A stretch of 64,000 bases of DNA, taken from positions 1 to 64,000 of the forward strand of contig JACJWG010000012.1 in the NCBI GenBank assembly GCA_020637235.1. The letters run 5' to 3'. A model generated the notes under the pieces. That model was not told the DNA's origin. It searched no databases and saw only the letters and a list, made by a program, of their open reading frames with translations. The DNA comes from Acidimicrobiaceae bacterium. Its GTDB lineage: Bacteria > Actinomycetota > Acidimicrobiia > Acidimicrobiales > Ilumatobacteraceae. Of this stretch, positions 58,420-64,000 are shown piece after piece. A program made the position numbers and the translations under genes. Numbering within the stretch: position 1 is the first letter of the stretch; each line of letters begins with the position of its first letter.

Positions 58420-59403
58420 ATGACCATCCTCGTCACCGGCGGCGCCGGCTACATCGGTTCGCACCTGGTGCGCACGTTGCGCTCGCTCGAACGCGACGTC
58501 GTGGTGCTCGACACCCTCGAGCTCGGACACGAGGCGGCGCTCCTCGGCGCCGAGCTGGTGGTGGGCGACATCCGCGACCGGGAGCTCGTGGTCGAACTGT
58601 GCCGCAGCCGCGGGATCACCTCGGTGGTGCACTTCGCGGCGTACAAGAACGTCGGCGAGTCGATGCTCGAGCCCGCCAAGTACTGGCGCAACAACGTGGC
58701 CGGCACGGTGGAGCTGGTGGAGGCGATGCTGGCCGCCGGCGTGCGTCACCTCGTGTTCTCGTCGAGCTGCTCGGTGAACGGCACACCGGCCGTCGTCCCG
58801 GTGGACGAGGACGCGCCGCTGTCACCCGAGAGCGTCTACGCCGAGACCAAGGCGATGGTGGAGAAGATCCTGCGCTGGTACGACGTGACACGTGAGCTGC
58901 GGTCCGTGAGCCTGCGCTATTTCAACGCCGCCGGGGCGAGCGAGGACGCGGTGATCGGTGAGGACTGGTCGCAGTCGCTCAACCTGATCCCGCTGGTGAT
59001 GAAGGCGACCCTCGGCAAGCGCCCACCGGTGCAGGTGTTCGGAGACGACTACCCCACGCCCGACGGCACGTGCATCCGCGACTACATCCACGTCGACGAC
59101 CTCGCCGATGCCCACGTGCGTGCACTCGACCATCTGGCCGAGGGTGGCGGGACCGTGTCGCTCAACGTGGGCACCGGCATCGGCAGCAGCGTCCTCGACG
59201 TCATCCGTGCGACCGAACGCGTGAGCGGACGGGCCGTGCCCTACGAGGTGGTCGGCCGACGAGCCGGCGACCCGGTGTCCACCTACGCCGACCCGGCGCG
59301 GATCGAGGCGGTGCTCGGCTGGCGGGCCACCAAGGGGCTCGACGAGATCGTCGCGAGTGCCTGGCGCTGGCACAGCACCCACCTCGACGGCTACCACAGC
59401 TGA
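58420..59403 (+). CDS. galE: UDP-glucose 4-epimerase
   Basis: This is a 327-residue SDR that interconverts UDP-glucose and UDP-galactose. It begins ILVTGGAGYIGSHLVRTL. HFAAYKNVGESM, LVFSSSCSVNG and SVYAETKAMVEK (YxxxK) follow, then DYPTPDGTCIRDYIHVDDLA, diagnostic of GalE. GGAGG precedes the ATG by 7 bases. It could equally act on UDP-xylose, making UDP-arabinose, given the adjacent UXS. Last gene of the nucleotide-sugar cassette. Confidence 0.93.
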   Translation: MTILVTGGAGYIGSHLVRTLRSLERDVVVLDTLELGHEAALLGAELVVGDIRDRELVVELCRSRGITSVVHFAAYKNVGESMLEPAKYWRNNVAGTVELVEAMLAAGVRHLVFSSSCSVNGTPAVVPVDEDAPLSPESVYAETKAMVEKILRWYDVTRELRSVSLRYFNAAGASEDAVIGEDWSQSLNLIPLVMKATLGKRPPVQVFGDDYPTPDGTCIRDYIHVDDLADAHVRALDHLAEGGGTVSLNVGTGIGSSVLDVIRATERVSGRAVPYEVVGRRAGDPVSTYADPARIEAVLGWRATKGLDEIVASAWRWHSTHLDGYHS

Positions 59404-59452
59404 CGCCCCATCTCCCCCGTTCGGGGCTTGACCTTCGCCGCGCACGCCCACC

Positions 59453-59476
59453 ATACTTAGGTATGTGCCTAAGTAT
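59453..59476 (+). promoter_or_regulatory. Palindromic operator overlapping the ArsR start codon
   Basis: ATACTTAGG-TATGTG-CCTAAGTAT is a perfect 9-bp inverted repeat with a 6-base spacer that contains the GTG start of the regulator gene. It is most likely the regulator's own binding site. If transcription starts at or near the GTG, the mRNA would be nearly leaderless and repressor binding would block the promoter directly. Confidence 0.7.
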
Positions 59477-59848
59477 TCCTCCTCGGATCGATCGCCGCTC
59501 GCAGCGACGTTCCAGGCGCTGGCGGATCCCACCCGCCTCGGCGTGGTGGAGCGCTTGAGCATCGGTCCGGCATCGGCGTCCGAACTCGCCGGACCGTTCG
59601 ACATGGCGTTGCCGTCGTTCATGCAGCACCTCGGGGTGCTCGAGCGCGCCGGCGTCGTCAGGTCGCACAAGGCGGGCCGCACCCGCACCTATCAACTCGC
59701 ACCAGACGGCCTTCGCGCAGCGACCACCTGGCTGGCCACCGCTCGATCGCACTGGGAGCGACGCCTCGACCAACTCGACGAACTGCTGCTCGCCGACGCC
59801 GTCGCCGACACCCACACCGACCCCACACACGAACAGGAACCGTCATGA
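59465..59848 (+). CDS. ArsR-family transcriptional regulator
   Basis: This is 127 residues from a GTG at 59465. The winged-helix core has ATFQALADPTRLGVVERLS, SELAGPFDMALPSFMQHLGVLERAGVV and GRTRTYQLAPDGL. No metal-binding CxC motif is visible, so it is of the SRPBCC-linked ArsR group rather than a metal sensor. It is translationally coupled (ATGA) to the SRPBCC gene, and the palindrome at its start suggests autorepression. Confidence 0.9.
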   Translation: MPKYSSSDRSPLAATFQALADPTRLGVVERLSIGPASASELAGPFDMALPSFMQHLGVLERAGVVRSHKAGRTRTYQLAPDGLRAATTWLATARSHWERRLDQLDELLLADAVADTHTDPTHEQEPS

Positions 59849-60327
59849 CCGCATTCACCCCGAACCCCGCCCTCGACCTCGTCCTCGAGCGCACGATCGC
59901 CGTCGCTCCCGAGAAGGTGTGGGCGGCGTGGACCCAGCCCGAGCTGCTCATGCAGTGGTTCACCCCGGCGCCGTGGAAGACGGTCGCCTGCGAGATCGAC
60001 CTGCGCGCCGGCGGGCGCTGCAACACCACGATGGAGTCGCCCGAGGGCGAGCAGTTCCCCAACCACGGCTGCTACCTCGAGGTCGTGCCCGGGCGGTTGC
60101 TCGTGTTCACCAGCGTGATGGCCGAGGACTTCCGCCCGATCGCCGCCGGCGAGGGCGACCTGCCCTTCACCGGCCGGATCGAGATCACCCCGGCCGCCGA
60201 CGGCGGCACCCAGTACCGGGCGATCGCGATGCACGCCGACGAGTCGGGCTGCGAGCAGCACCGGCAGATGGGCTTCGAGGAAGGGTGGGGCGCGGCGCTC
60301 GACCAACTGGTGGCACTGATGTCCTGA
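59845..60327 (+). CDS. SRPBCC/AHSA1-domain protein
   Basis: This is 160 residues. The START/Bet v1-like fold is shown by LERTIAVAPEKVWAAWTQPELLMQWFTPAPW, GGRCNTTMESPEG, GCYLEVVPGRLLVFTSVM and the C-terminal GFEEGWGAALDQLVALM. The hydrophobic cavity of this fold binds small lipophilic ligands or acts in stress response. It forms a two-gene unit with the ArsR regulator, overlapping it by ATGA; ligand unknown. Confidence 0.9.
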   Translation: MTAFTPNPALDLVLERTIAVAPEKVWAAWTQPELLMQWFTPAPWKTVACEIDLRAGGRCNTTMESPEGEQFPNHGCYLEVVPGRLLVFTSVMAEDFRPIAAGEGDLPFTGRIEITPAADGGTQYRAIAMHADESGCEQHRQMGFEEGWGAALDQLVALMS

Positions 60328-60378
60328 CCCGAGCGACGCCTCGGGTCACCCCGAATGCGGACGAACAGGAATCTCCCG

Positions 60379-60405
60379 ATGTTCCGCGGTCGACGATCGG
60401 AACAT
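60379..60405. promoter_or_regulatory. 8-bp inverted repeat upstream of a secreted repeat protein
   Basis: ATGTTCCG-N11-CGGAACAT is a perfect inverted repeat 46 bases before the ATG at 60451. The 11-base spacing places the half-sites about two DNA turns apart, which suits a dimeric regulator. No regulator is adjacent on this strand other than the ArsR gene. Confidence 0.35.
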
Positions 60406-60450
60406 GCTCGTCGGGTCGGTCCCAGCGGCCGAGTCGATCGGGGGTGTGAG

Positions 60451-61383
60451 ATGTCGGAGCGTGGTGGTGGATGGCGGTCGAGGTGGGCCGCCGTCGGCGC
60501 GGCGGTGGCGGTGTGCCTCGGCGGCGGCGTGGTGCACTTCGCCGCCGCCGCCGGTGCCGGCACACCGTCGGCGTTCGTGGCGGTCACCCCGTGTCGCCTG
60601 TTCGACACGCGTGCCGGTGCCGACAACGTCGGCCCGCGCACCGTGCCGCTCGGCGCGGACGACACGTTCACCGCGCAGGTGACCGGCACCAACGGGCGCT
60701 GCACCATTCCGTCCACCGCCACCGGTGTCGCGCTGAACGTCACCATCGCGAACCCCACCGCCTCGAGCTTCCTCACCGTGTTCCCCGCCGACGCGACCCG
60801 TCCGCTCGCGTCCAACCTCAACTGGACCGCCACCAGCTCACCGACACCGAACCAGGTGACCGTGCTGCTCTCGGCGACGGGAGCGGCGAGCTTCTCCAAC
60901 AACGCCGGGAGCGTCGACGTGATCGCCGACGTGGTCGGCTACTACACACCGGCGACGGGGTCGGGCGGCCCGTCGACCGACGTGAGTTCGGCCGATCTGG
61001 AGGACGGCGGGCCGCTCCTGTCTCAGGACGAATCGACGAGCGTGTTGACCCTCACCAGAGGTGGCGGGCGGGTCTTGCTCTCCACACCGGGACGGCTCGT
61101 CGCCACTGCGGCGGTGATGCTCGGCAACACCGGCGACATCGGCTCGTCCTCGATCGCGAGTTGCGACATGGTGGCAGCGCCCGGCGAGATGCTCCTCGGA
61201 ACGCCTCACGCTGCGTGGAACGATGCGATGACCCAACAGTCGAACGTTTCGCTCGTGGGGTCTGCCGCCGTGCCCGCTGGCTCGTACGACGTCGAACTGC
61301 GCTGCCGCGAGCTCGACTCGCAAGGTGGTGGCCGAGCGCGCGCCATCTCGGCGTCGCTGGTGGTGCAGGCCGTCCCGGATTGA
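60451..61383 (+). CDS. Secreted protein with one beta-repeat module
   Basis: This is 310 residues. A positively charged start and hydrophobic segment (WAAVGAAVAVCLGGGVVHFAAAA) form a signal peptide or anchor. One ~120-residue repeat follows (VTPCRLFDTRAG ... VIADVVGYY), the same family as in the CAP genes and the 874-residue protein. The C-terminal ~140 residues (LLSQDESTSVLTL, VELRCRELDSQGGGRA) are a different beta domain that I do not recognise. The upstream frame extension to 60355 crosses the inverted repeat and is not used. Confidence 0.78.
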   Translation: MSERGGGWRSRWAAVGAAVAVCLGGGVVHFAAAAGAGTPSAFVAVTPCRLFDTRAGADNVGPRTVPLGADDTFTAQVTGTNGRCTIPSTATGVALNVTIANPTASSFLTVFPADATRPLASNLNWTATSSPTPNQVTVLLSATGAASFSNNAGSVDVIADVVGYYTPATGSGGPSTDVSSADLEDGGPLLSQDESTSVLTLTRGGGRVLLSTPGRLVATAAVMLGNTGDIGSSSIASCDMVAAPGEMLLGTPHAAWNDAMTQQSNVSLVGSAAVPAGSYDVELRCRELDSQGGGRARAISASLVVQAVPD

Positions 61384-61420
61384 CCGGCGGCCGCCGTCGC
61401 GACCTCGGTCGCCTGTGACG

Positions 61421-62176
61421 TCAGAGCGCGAACGACTTCTGTCGGTCGAGCCAGCCGAGCAGCACGGCGATCGCACGCGGATCGTGGCGTAGCCGATGGC
61501 CGGCACCGTTGATGACGCGGAGCTCGGCGTTGCCGTGCGCATCGGCGAGCCGGCGAGCGTCGCTGACGGGCACGCTCTCGTCGTCCTCGCCGTGCATCAC
61601 CAGCATCGGTCGTGGCGCGAAGCGGCGAGCGGCATCGACCGGCCGGAAGCGGCGGAGTTCGCGCGCCCACTCGTCGAACGCCCGCGGGTATCCGGCCGTG
61701 CGCACCGCTCCGATCTCGCGCGCGTGCTCGAGGAACCGGCGCGGTTGTGCCGCCCAGTCGTCGAAGTCGGCGCGAGGGCTGAGCAGCGCTGCGCCGCGGA
61801 TGCGCGGATCGTCGGCGGCCACACACGTGGCGATCGAGCCGCCCGTGTTGGTGCCGACGAGCCAGATGCCCATCGGATTCGCCTCGGCGATGAGATGTTC
61901 GATCGCCGCCCGGAGGTCGTCGACCCACCCCTGCAGCGAGAAGTCGCCCTCGCTGGTGCCGCACCCACGGAAGTTGAACGTCATCGCCGCCCACCGCTGC
62001 TCGTTGGCGATGCGGTCGATGAGCTCGGGGAAGGTGAGCGCACTCTGGCGGGCGTCGAGCGGCCCCACCGGGAAGCCGTGGCACAGGATGAGACCGGGCA
62101 GCGCATCGGTGCGACCGGCCGGCCGCGCGAGGTAGCGCGCGAGCTGCAGGCCGCCGGAGGTGAACGTGCCGTTCAC
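61421..62176 (-). CDS. Alpha/beta-hydrolase-fold protein with Asn in place of the nucleophile Ser
   Basis: This is 251 residues. LPGLILCHGFPVG is the oxyanion-hole HG motif, MTFNFRGCGTSEGD follows, and the nucleophile elbow reads GTNTGG (Asn110) where active enzymes have GxSxG. The Asp region (HGEDDESVP, 196-204) and His227 (GAGHRLRHDP) are retained. The fold is clear, but serine-hydrolase activity is doubtful. It may be a binding protein or have moved its chemistry. No close neighbours suggest a pathway. Confidence 0.82.
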   Translation of the reverse strand: MNGTFTSGGLQLARYLARPAGRTDALPGLILCHGFPVGPLDARQSALTFPELIDRIANEQRWAAMTFNFRGCGTSEGDFSLQGWVDDLRAAIEHLIAEANPMGIWLVGTNTGGSIATCVAADDPRIRGAALLSPRADFDDWAAQPRRFLEHAREIGAVRTAGYPRAFDEWARELRRFRPVDAARRFAPRPMLVMHGEDDESVPVSDARRLADAHGNAELRVINGAGHRLRHDPRAIAVLLGWLDRQKSFAL

Positions 62177-62214
62177 GCCCGCGTCACGCCTCGCACCCGC
62201 CCGCCGTCATCGGC

Positions 62215-62439
62215 TCAGGCGCGGGGCTTGCGGCGACGTCGGGTGCGGCCCGGCGTGGCGAGCGTGTAGCCGCGATTGCGTGCCTCGACGAGGGTGTCGG
62301 GCCCGAAGCACAGCCCCACCTCGGACGCCACGATCTCGTCGATCACCTCGGCGTCGTCCCAGGTGTCGAGGTCGTACACCAACTGCGTGCGCTTGTCGCC
62401 GAGGAACCGGGTGTGTTCGAAGCGTGTCGGCCGTTCCAT
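62215..62439 (-). CDS. Small conserved-looking hypothetical protein (74 aa)
   Basis: From the ATG at 62439 the frame encodes 74 residues: MERPTRFEHTRFLGDKRTQLV, then an acidic WDDAEVIDEIVASEV segment and a strongly basic end (PGRTRRRRKPRA). No family is assigned. The lysine/arginine tail suggests nucleic-acid or membrane contact. It is co-oriented with the alpha/beta hydrolase gene, whose start is about 38 bases downstream. Confidence 0.6.
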   Translation of the reverse strand: MERPTRFEHTRFLGDKRTQLVYDLDTWDDAEVIDEIVASEVGLCFGPDTLVEARNRGYTLATPGRTRRRRKPRA

Positions 62440-62494
62440 GGGCACCGAACCTAGCGGTCGGCCGGCGGACATCGCGAACAGAGGCGGGACGCGA

Positions 62495-62526
62495 ACAGGG
62501 CGGGAACCCGTGGGTTCCCGCCCTGT
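62495..62526 (-). terminator. Strong 15-bp hairpin downstream of the mini-ORF
   Basis: ACAGGGCGGGAACCC-GT-GGGTTCCCGCCCTGT is a perfect 15-bp inverted repeat. It lies 64 bases past the mini-ORF stop and about 56 bases before the ATG of the 74-residue gene on the minus strand. It lacks a U-tract. It could terminate the upstream transcript or act as an attenuator. Confidence 0.6.
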
Positions 62527-62589
62527 CCAGACTGGTACGAGACCGAACACCTCTCGTATGTGCCGACGGGACCAGCTTCGGCGAGGTGT

Positions 62590-62673
62590 TCAGCGGAGGT
62601 CGGCGTGGATTCGCCAGGCGGTCCAGCCTGCCGGCCTAGCGACCGACCACCTCCAGGGTCCCTCGAAGTTCAT
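62590..62673 (-). CDS. Trp-rich mini-ORF (27 aa) with near-perfect Shine-Dalgarno
   Basis: The ATG at 62673 follows AGAAAGGAGGTGG by about 9 bases. The product starts MNFEGPWRWSVARPAGW and ends HADLR before a TGA at 62592-62590. Four of 27 residues are Trp. A strong hairpin follows. It could be a leader peptide or an independent small protein; no family is recognised. Confidence rests on the ribosome binding site and the frame alone. Confidence 0.45.
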   Translation of the reverse strand: MNFEGPWRWSVARPAGWTAWRIHADLR

Positions 62674-62682
62674 GATTCAGCT

Positions 62683-62696
62683 GGACCACCTCCTTT
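62683..62696 (-). promoter_or_regulatory. Extended Shine-Dalgarno of the mini-ORF
   Basis: On the minus strand AAAGGAGGTGGTCC is complementary to the 3' end of 16S rRNA over almost its whole length, with a single mismatch, far stronger than other ribosome binding sites in the window. Confidence 0.6.
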
Positions 62697-62768
62697 CTCT
62701 GGTGAGCGAATTCAACCACAGCCCCGACGAGCCGTGCACCCACTTTTCGGAGGATCCGCGTACCCCGG

Positions 62769-63230
62769 CTACAGATCGATGGCCTTGGGACCGACGGCGC
62801 CGATCGCCTCGAAGTAGGCCAGGTGGGCGTCGACGACGTGCACCACGTCGACGTCGTCGAGGATCTCGATCCCGGCCCGATCGGCTTCGGCGAGGAGGTA
62901 CGCGGTGAGGTCGTCCTCGCCGACGATCACCAGATCGGTGATGTCCTGCCGGCGGTCGACCACATTGGTGGGTTGCAGCCCTTTGGCGTGCAGCCAGCGC
63001 ATGTGGAAGGTGAGCAGCTGCTCGAGCTCGGCCGGCGTGAGCCGGGCCTGGGTGTCGGTGGGCAGGTACTCGGCGACGAACTCGACGACCTCGTCGATCA
63101 GGTACACCGACCGCGGCGCCACGGCATCGAGGCGGTGTGCTTCACGCCCGACCACCACGGCGGCGATGACGAACGTGCACAACGCCGAGATCGCGAAGAA
63201 CACCCACGTGATCGGCTCCACCCCGAGCAC
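62769..63230 (-). CDS. Single-pass membrane protein, unknown function (153 aa)
   Basis: This is 153 residues from a GTG at 63230 (GTG 63221 is a close alternative). The N-terminal membrane helix is ITWVFFAISALCTFVIAAVVVG. A soluble alpha/beta part follows: SVYLIDEVVEFVAEYLP, LTPAELEQLLTFHMRWLHAKG and DLVIVGEDDLTAYLLAEAD. No family is assigned. It lies downstream of the acyl-CoA dehydrogenase, separated from it by a terminator-like hairpin. Confidence 0.75.
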   Translation of the reverse strand: MLGVEPITWVFFAISALCTFVIAAVVVGREAHRLDAVAPRSVYLIDEVVEFVAEYLPTDTQARLTPAELEQLLTFHMRWLHAKGLQPTNVVDRRQDITDLVIVGEDDLTAYLLAEADRAGIEILDDVDVVHVVDAHLAYFEAIGAVGPKAIDL

Positions 63231-63278
63231 GCTACCGGCCGGCCCGAACCGCTCGCTCCGACACGAGCCGGGAACGGC

Positions 63279-63309
63279 GAACGGCCCGGACACGAGGTCC
63301 GGGCCGTTC
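63279..63309 (-). terminator. Hairpin downstream of the acyl-CoA dehydrogenase
   Basis: GAACGGCCCGGAC-ACGAG-GTCCGGGCCGTTC is a 13-bp perfect stem with a 5-base loop, about 62 bases past the acyl-CoA dehydrogenase stop on the minus strand. No U-tract follows, but the GC stem and position fit an actinomycete terminator. Confidence 0.7.
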
Positions 63310-63370
63310 GGGCAACGGTGCGTTCGGGCGGACCCGAACACGGGTGGCGCTCGGTACGAGCGCCGAGGCG

Positions 63371-64000
63371 TCAGATGCCGATGCGCTGCGCGAGCAGCTC
63401 GCGGTGGTAGGTCGGGTCGCCGAAGAGCAGCTCGGACGACTTCGCACGCTTGAAGTACAGGTGCGCCGGGTGCTCCCAGGTGAAGCCGATGCCACCGTGG
63501 ATCTGGATGTTCTCGGCCGTGGCGTGGAAGTACGCCTCCGAGCAGTACGCCTTCGCGAGCGACGCCACCGACGGCAGCTCGTCGTTCAGCTCGGCGGCGC
63601 ACCACATGCCGTAGTACGCGGCGCTCTTGGCCGACTCGACCTCGAGCAACATGTCGGCGCACTTGTGCTTGATCGCCTGGAACGAGCCGATCGGGCGGCC
63701 GAACTGGACGCGCACCTTGGCGTAGTCGACGGCCATCTCGAGCACCTTCTGGGCGCCACCGACCTGCTCCGCGGCGAGGGCCACGGCGGCGAGGTCGAGC
63801 ACGCGACCGAGGATGCTCCAGCCCTCACCATCGGCACCGATGAGGGTGGCCGGGGTGTTGGCGAACTCGAGCTTGGCCTGCTTGCGGGTCTGGTCCATGG
63901 TGGACAGCGCGGTGCGGGTGAGGCCCTCGGCGCCGCCGTCGACGGCGAACAGGCTCACACCGGCGTCGGTGCGGGCGGCGACGATGATCAGGTTGGCGGT
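63371..64000 (-). CDS. Acyl-CoA dehydrogenase, C-terminal part (5' cut by window edge)
   Basis: The frame runs from the window end to a stop at 63371; 209 residues are visible. DLAAVALAAEQVGGAQKVLEMAVDYAKVRVQFGRPIGSFQAIKHKCADML is the classic C-terminal helical domain of FAD-dependent acyl-CoA dehydrogenases. IQIHGGIGFTWEHPAHLYFKRAK near the end contains the family GG-x-G(F/Y) motif. HPAHLYFKRAK with a histidine-tryptophan neighbourhood resembles the FadE steroid/cholesterol-type enzymes, but this cannot be settled without the N-terminus. It acts in beta-oxidation-like pathways. Confidence 0.92.
   Translation of the reverse strand, partial: TANLIIVAARTDAGVSLFAVDGGAEGLTRTALSTMDQTRKQAKLEFANTPATLIGADGEGWSILGRVLDLAAVALAAEQVGGAQKVLEMAVDYAKVRVQFGRPIGSFQAIKHKCADMLLEVESAKSAAYYGMWCAAELNDELPSVASLAKAYCSEAYFHATAENIQIHGGIGFTWEHPAHLYFKRAKSSELLFGDPTYHRELLAQRIGI

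Larger units (their letters stand above)
62440..62768. other. Intergenic region with hairpin and mini-ORF
   Basis: This 329-base stretch between two minus-strand genes holds a 15-bp perfect hairpin (62495-62526) and a 27-codon mini-ORF with a near-perfect Shine-Dalgarno sequence (62590-62696). Nothing else is recognised. Confidence 0.6.

Noticed and set aside
57681..58436. Open frame antisense to uxs with Gly/Val/Asp/Glu-rich product
   Set aside because: It mirrors the extreme C-ending codon use of uxs; the repetitive V-E-G-D composition is an artefact.
62681..62698. Possible fragment of the 16S rRNA 3' end (GGACCACCTCCTTTCT on the plus strand)
   Set aside because: Only the anti-Shine-Dalgarno part matches; no other rRNA sequence is adjacent. 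It is better explained as a strong Shine-Dalgarno for the minus-strand mini-ORF.

Overview
The window is about 64 kb of high-GC DNA (roughly 68-70% by eye) from an actinomycete-type bacterium. The homodimeric AceE-type pyruvate dehydrogenase, the TIGR03083-type protein, abundant GTG starts, many ATGA/GTGA stop-start overlaps, and several secreted proteins carrying the same ~120-residue beta-rich repeat suggest Actinomycetota, most likely Acidimicrobiia (Ilumatobacter-like). That placement is inference. No rRNA, tRNA, transposase or CRISPR array was seen.

Left flank (1-6617): the 3' end of a SpoIIE/PP2C-type phosphatase, an amidohydrolase, a C-terminal remnant of a PIN-domain toxin, a DUF2786 protein, a 19-bp direct/inverted repeat cluster, rnhA and aceE. 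Next (6633-18358) come two tandem paralogous secreted CAP-domain proteins with shared upstream sequence elements. They are followed by a rhamnosyltransferase-like GT2, an HhH-GPD repair protein, a methyltransferase, a DUF2142 membrane protein, a TIGR03083 protein, a large secreted repeat protein and a tiny coiled-coil gene.

From about 18 to 58 kb lies a surface-polysaccharide locus. It holds GT-B+GT2 fusion glycosyltransferases paired with tiny coiled-coil proteins, and fcl/gmd for GDP-L-fucose. A Wzm/Wzt-type ABC exporter is followed by a GT4+GT2 fusion and a methyltransferase/coiled-coil/repeat fusion. An acetyltransferase-aminotransferase-oxidoreductase trio probably makes an acetamido-sugar. 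On the minus strand, genes from 50704 down to 41758 form a tightly coupled set: GT2, methyltransferase, radical SAM, an unrecognised Ala-rich membrane protein, a polytopic membrane protein, an LpxD-like acyltransferase, a polysaccharide-deacetylase-like protein and a GT4. Several members are uncharacterised, and this is the best candidate for a little-described system.

The right part (52.5-59.4 kb) has a DUF2304/GT2/DUF2142 group and a UDP-sugar cassette: UDP-glucose dehydrogenase, UDP-glucuronate decarboxylase and galE. The dehydrogenase is interrupted by a 300-residue intein placed exactly at its catalytic cysteine, so the enzyme should be inactive until it splices.

The right flank (59.4-64 kb) has an ArsR/SRPBCC pair with a palindromic operator, a further secreted repeat protein, and an alpha/beta-hydrolase-like protein whose nucleophile serine is Asn. 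It ends with small proteins, a Trp-rich mini-ORF with a near-perfect Shine-Dalgarno sequence next to a strong hairpin, and the 3' part of an acyl-CoA dehydrogenase.
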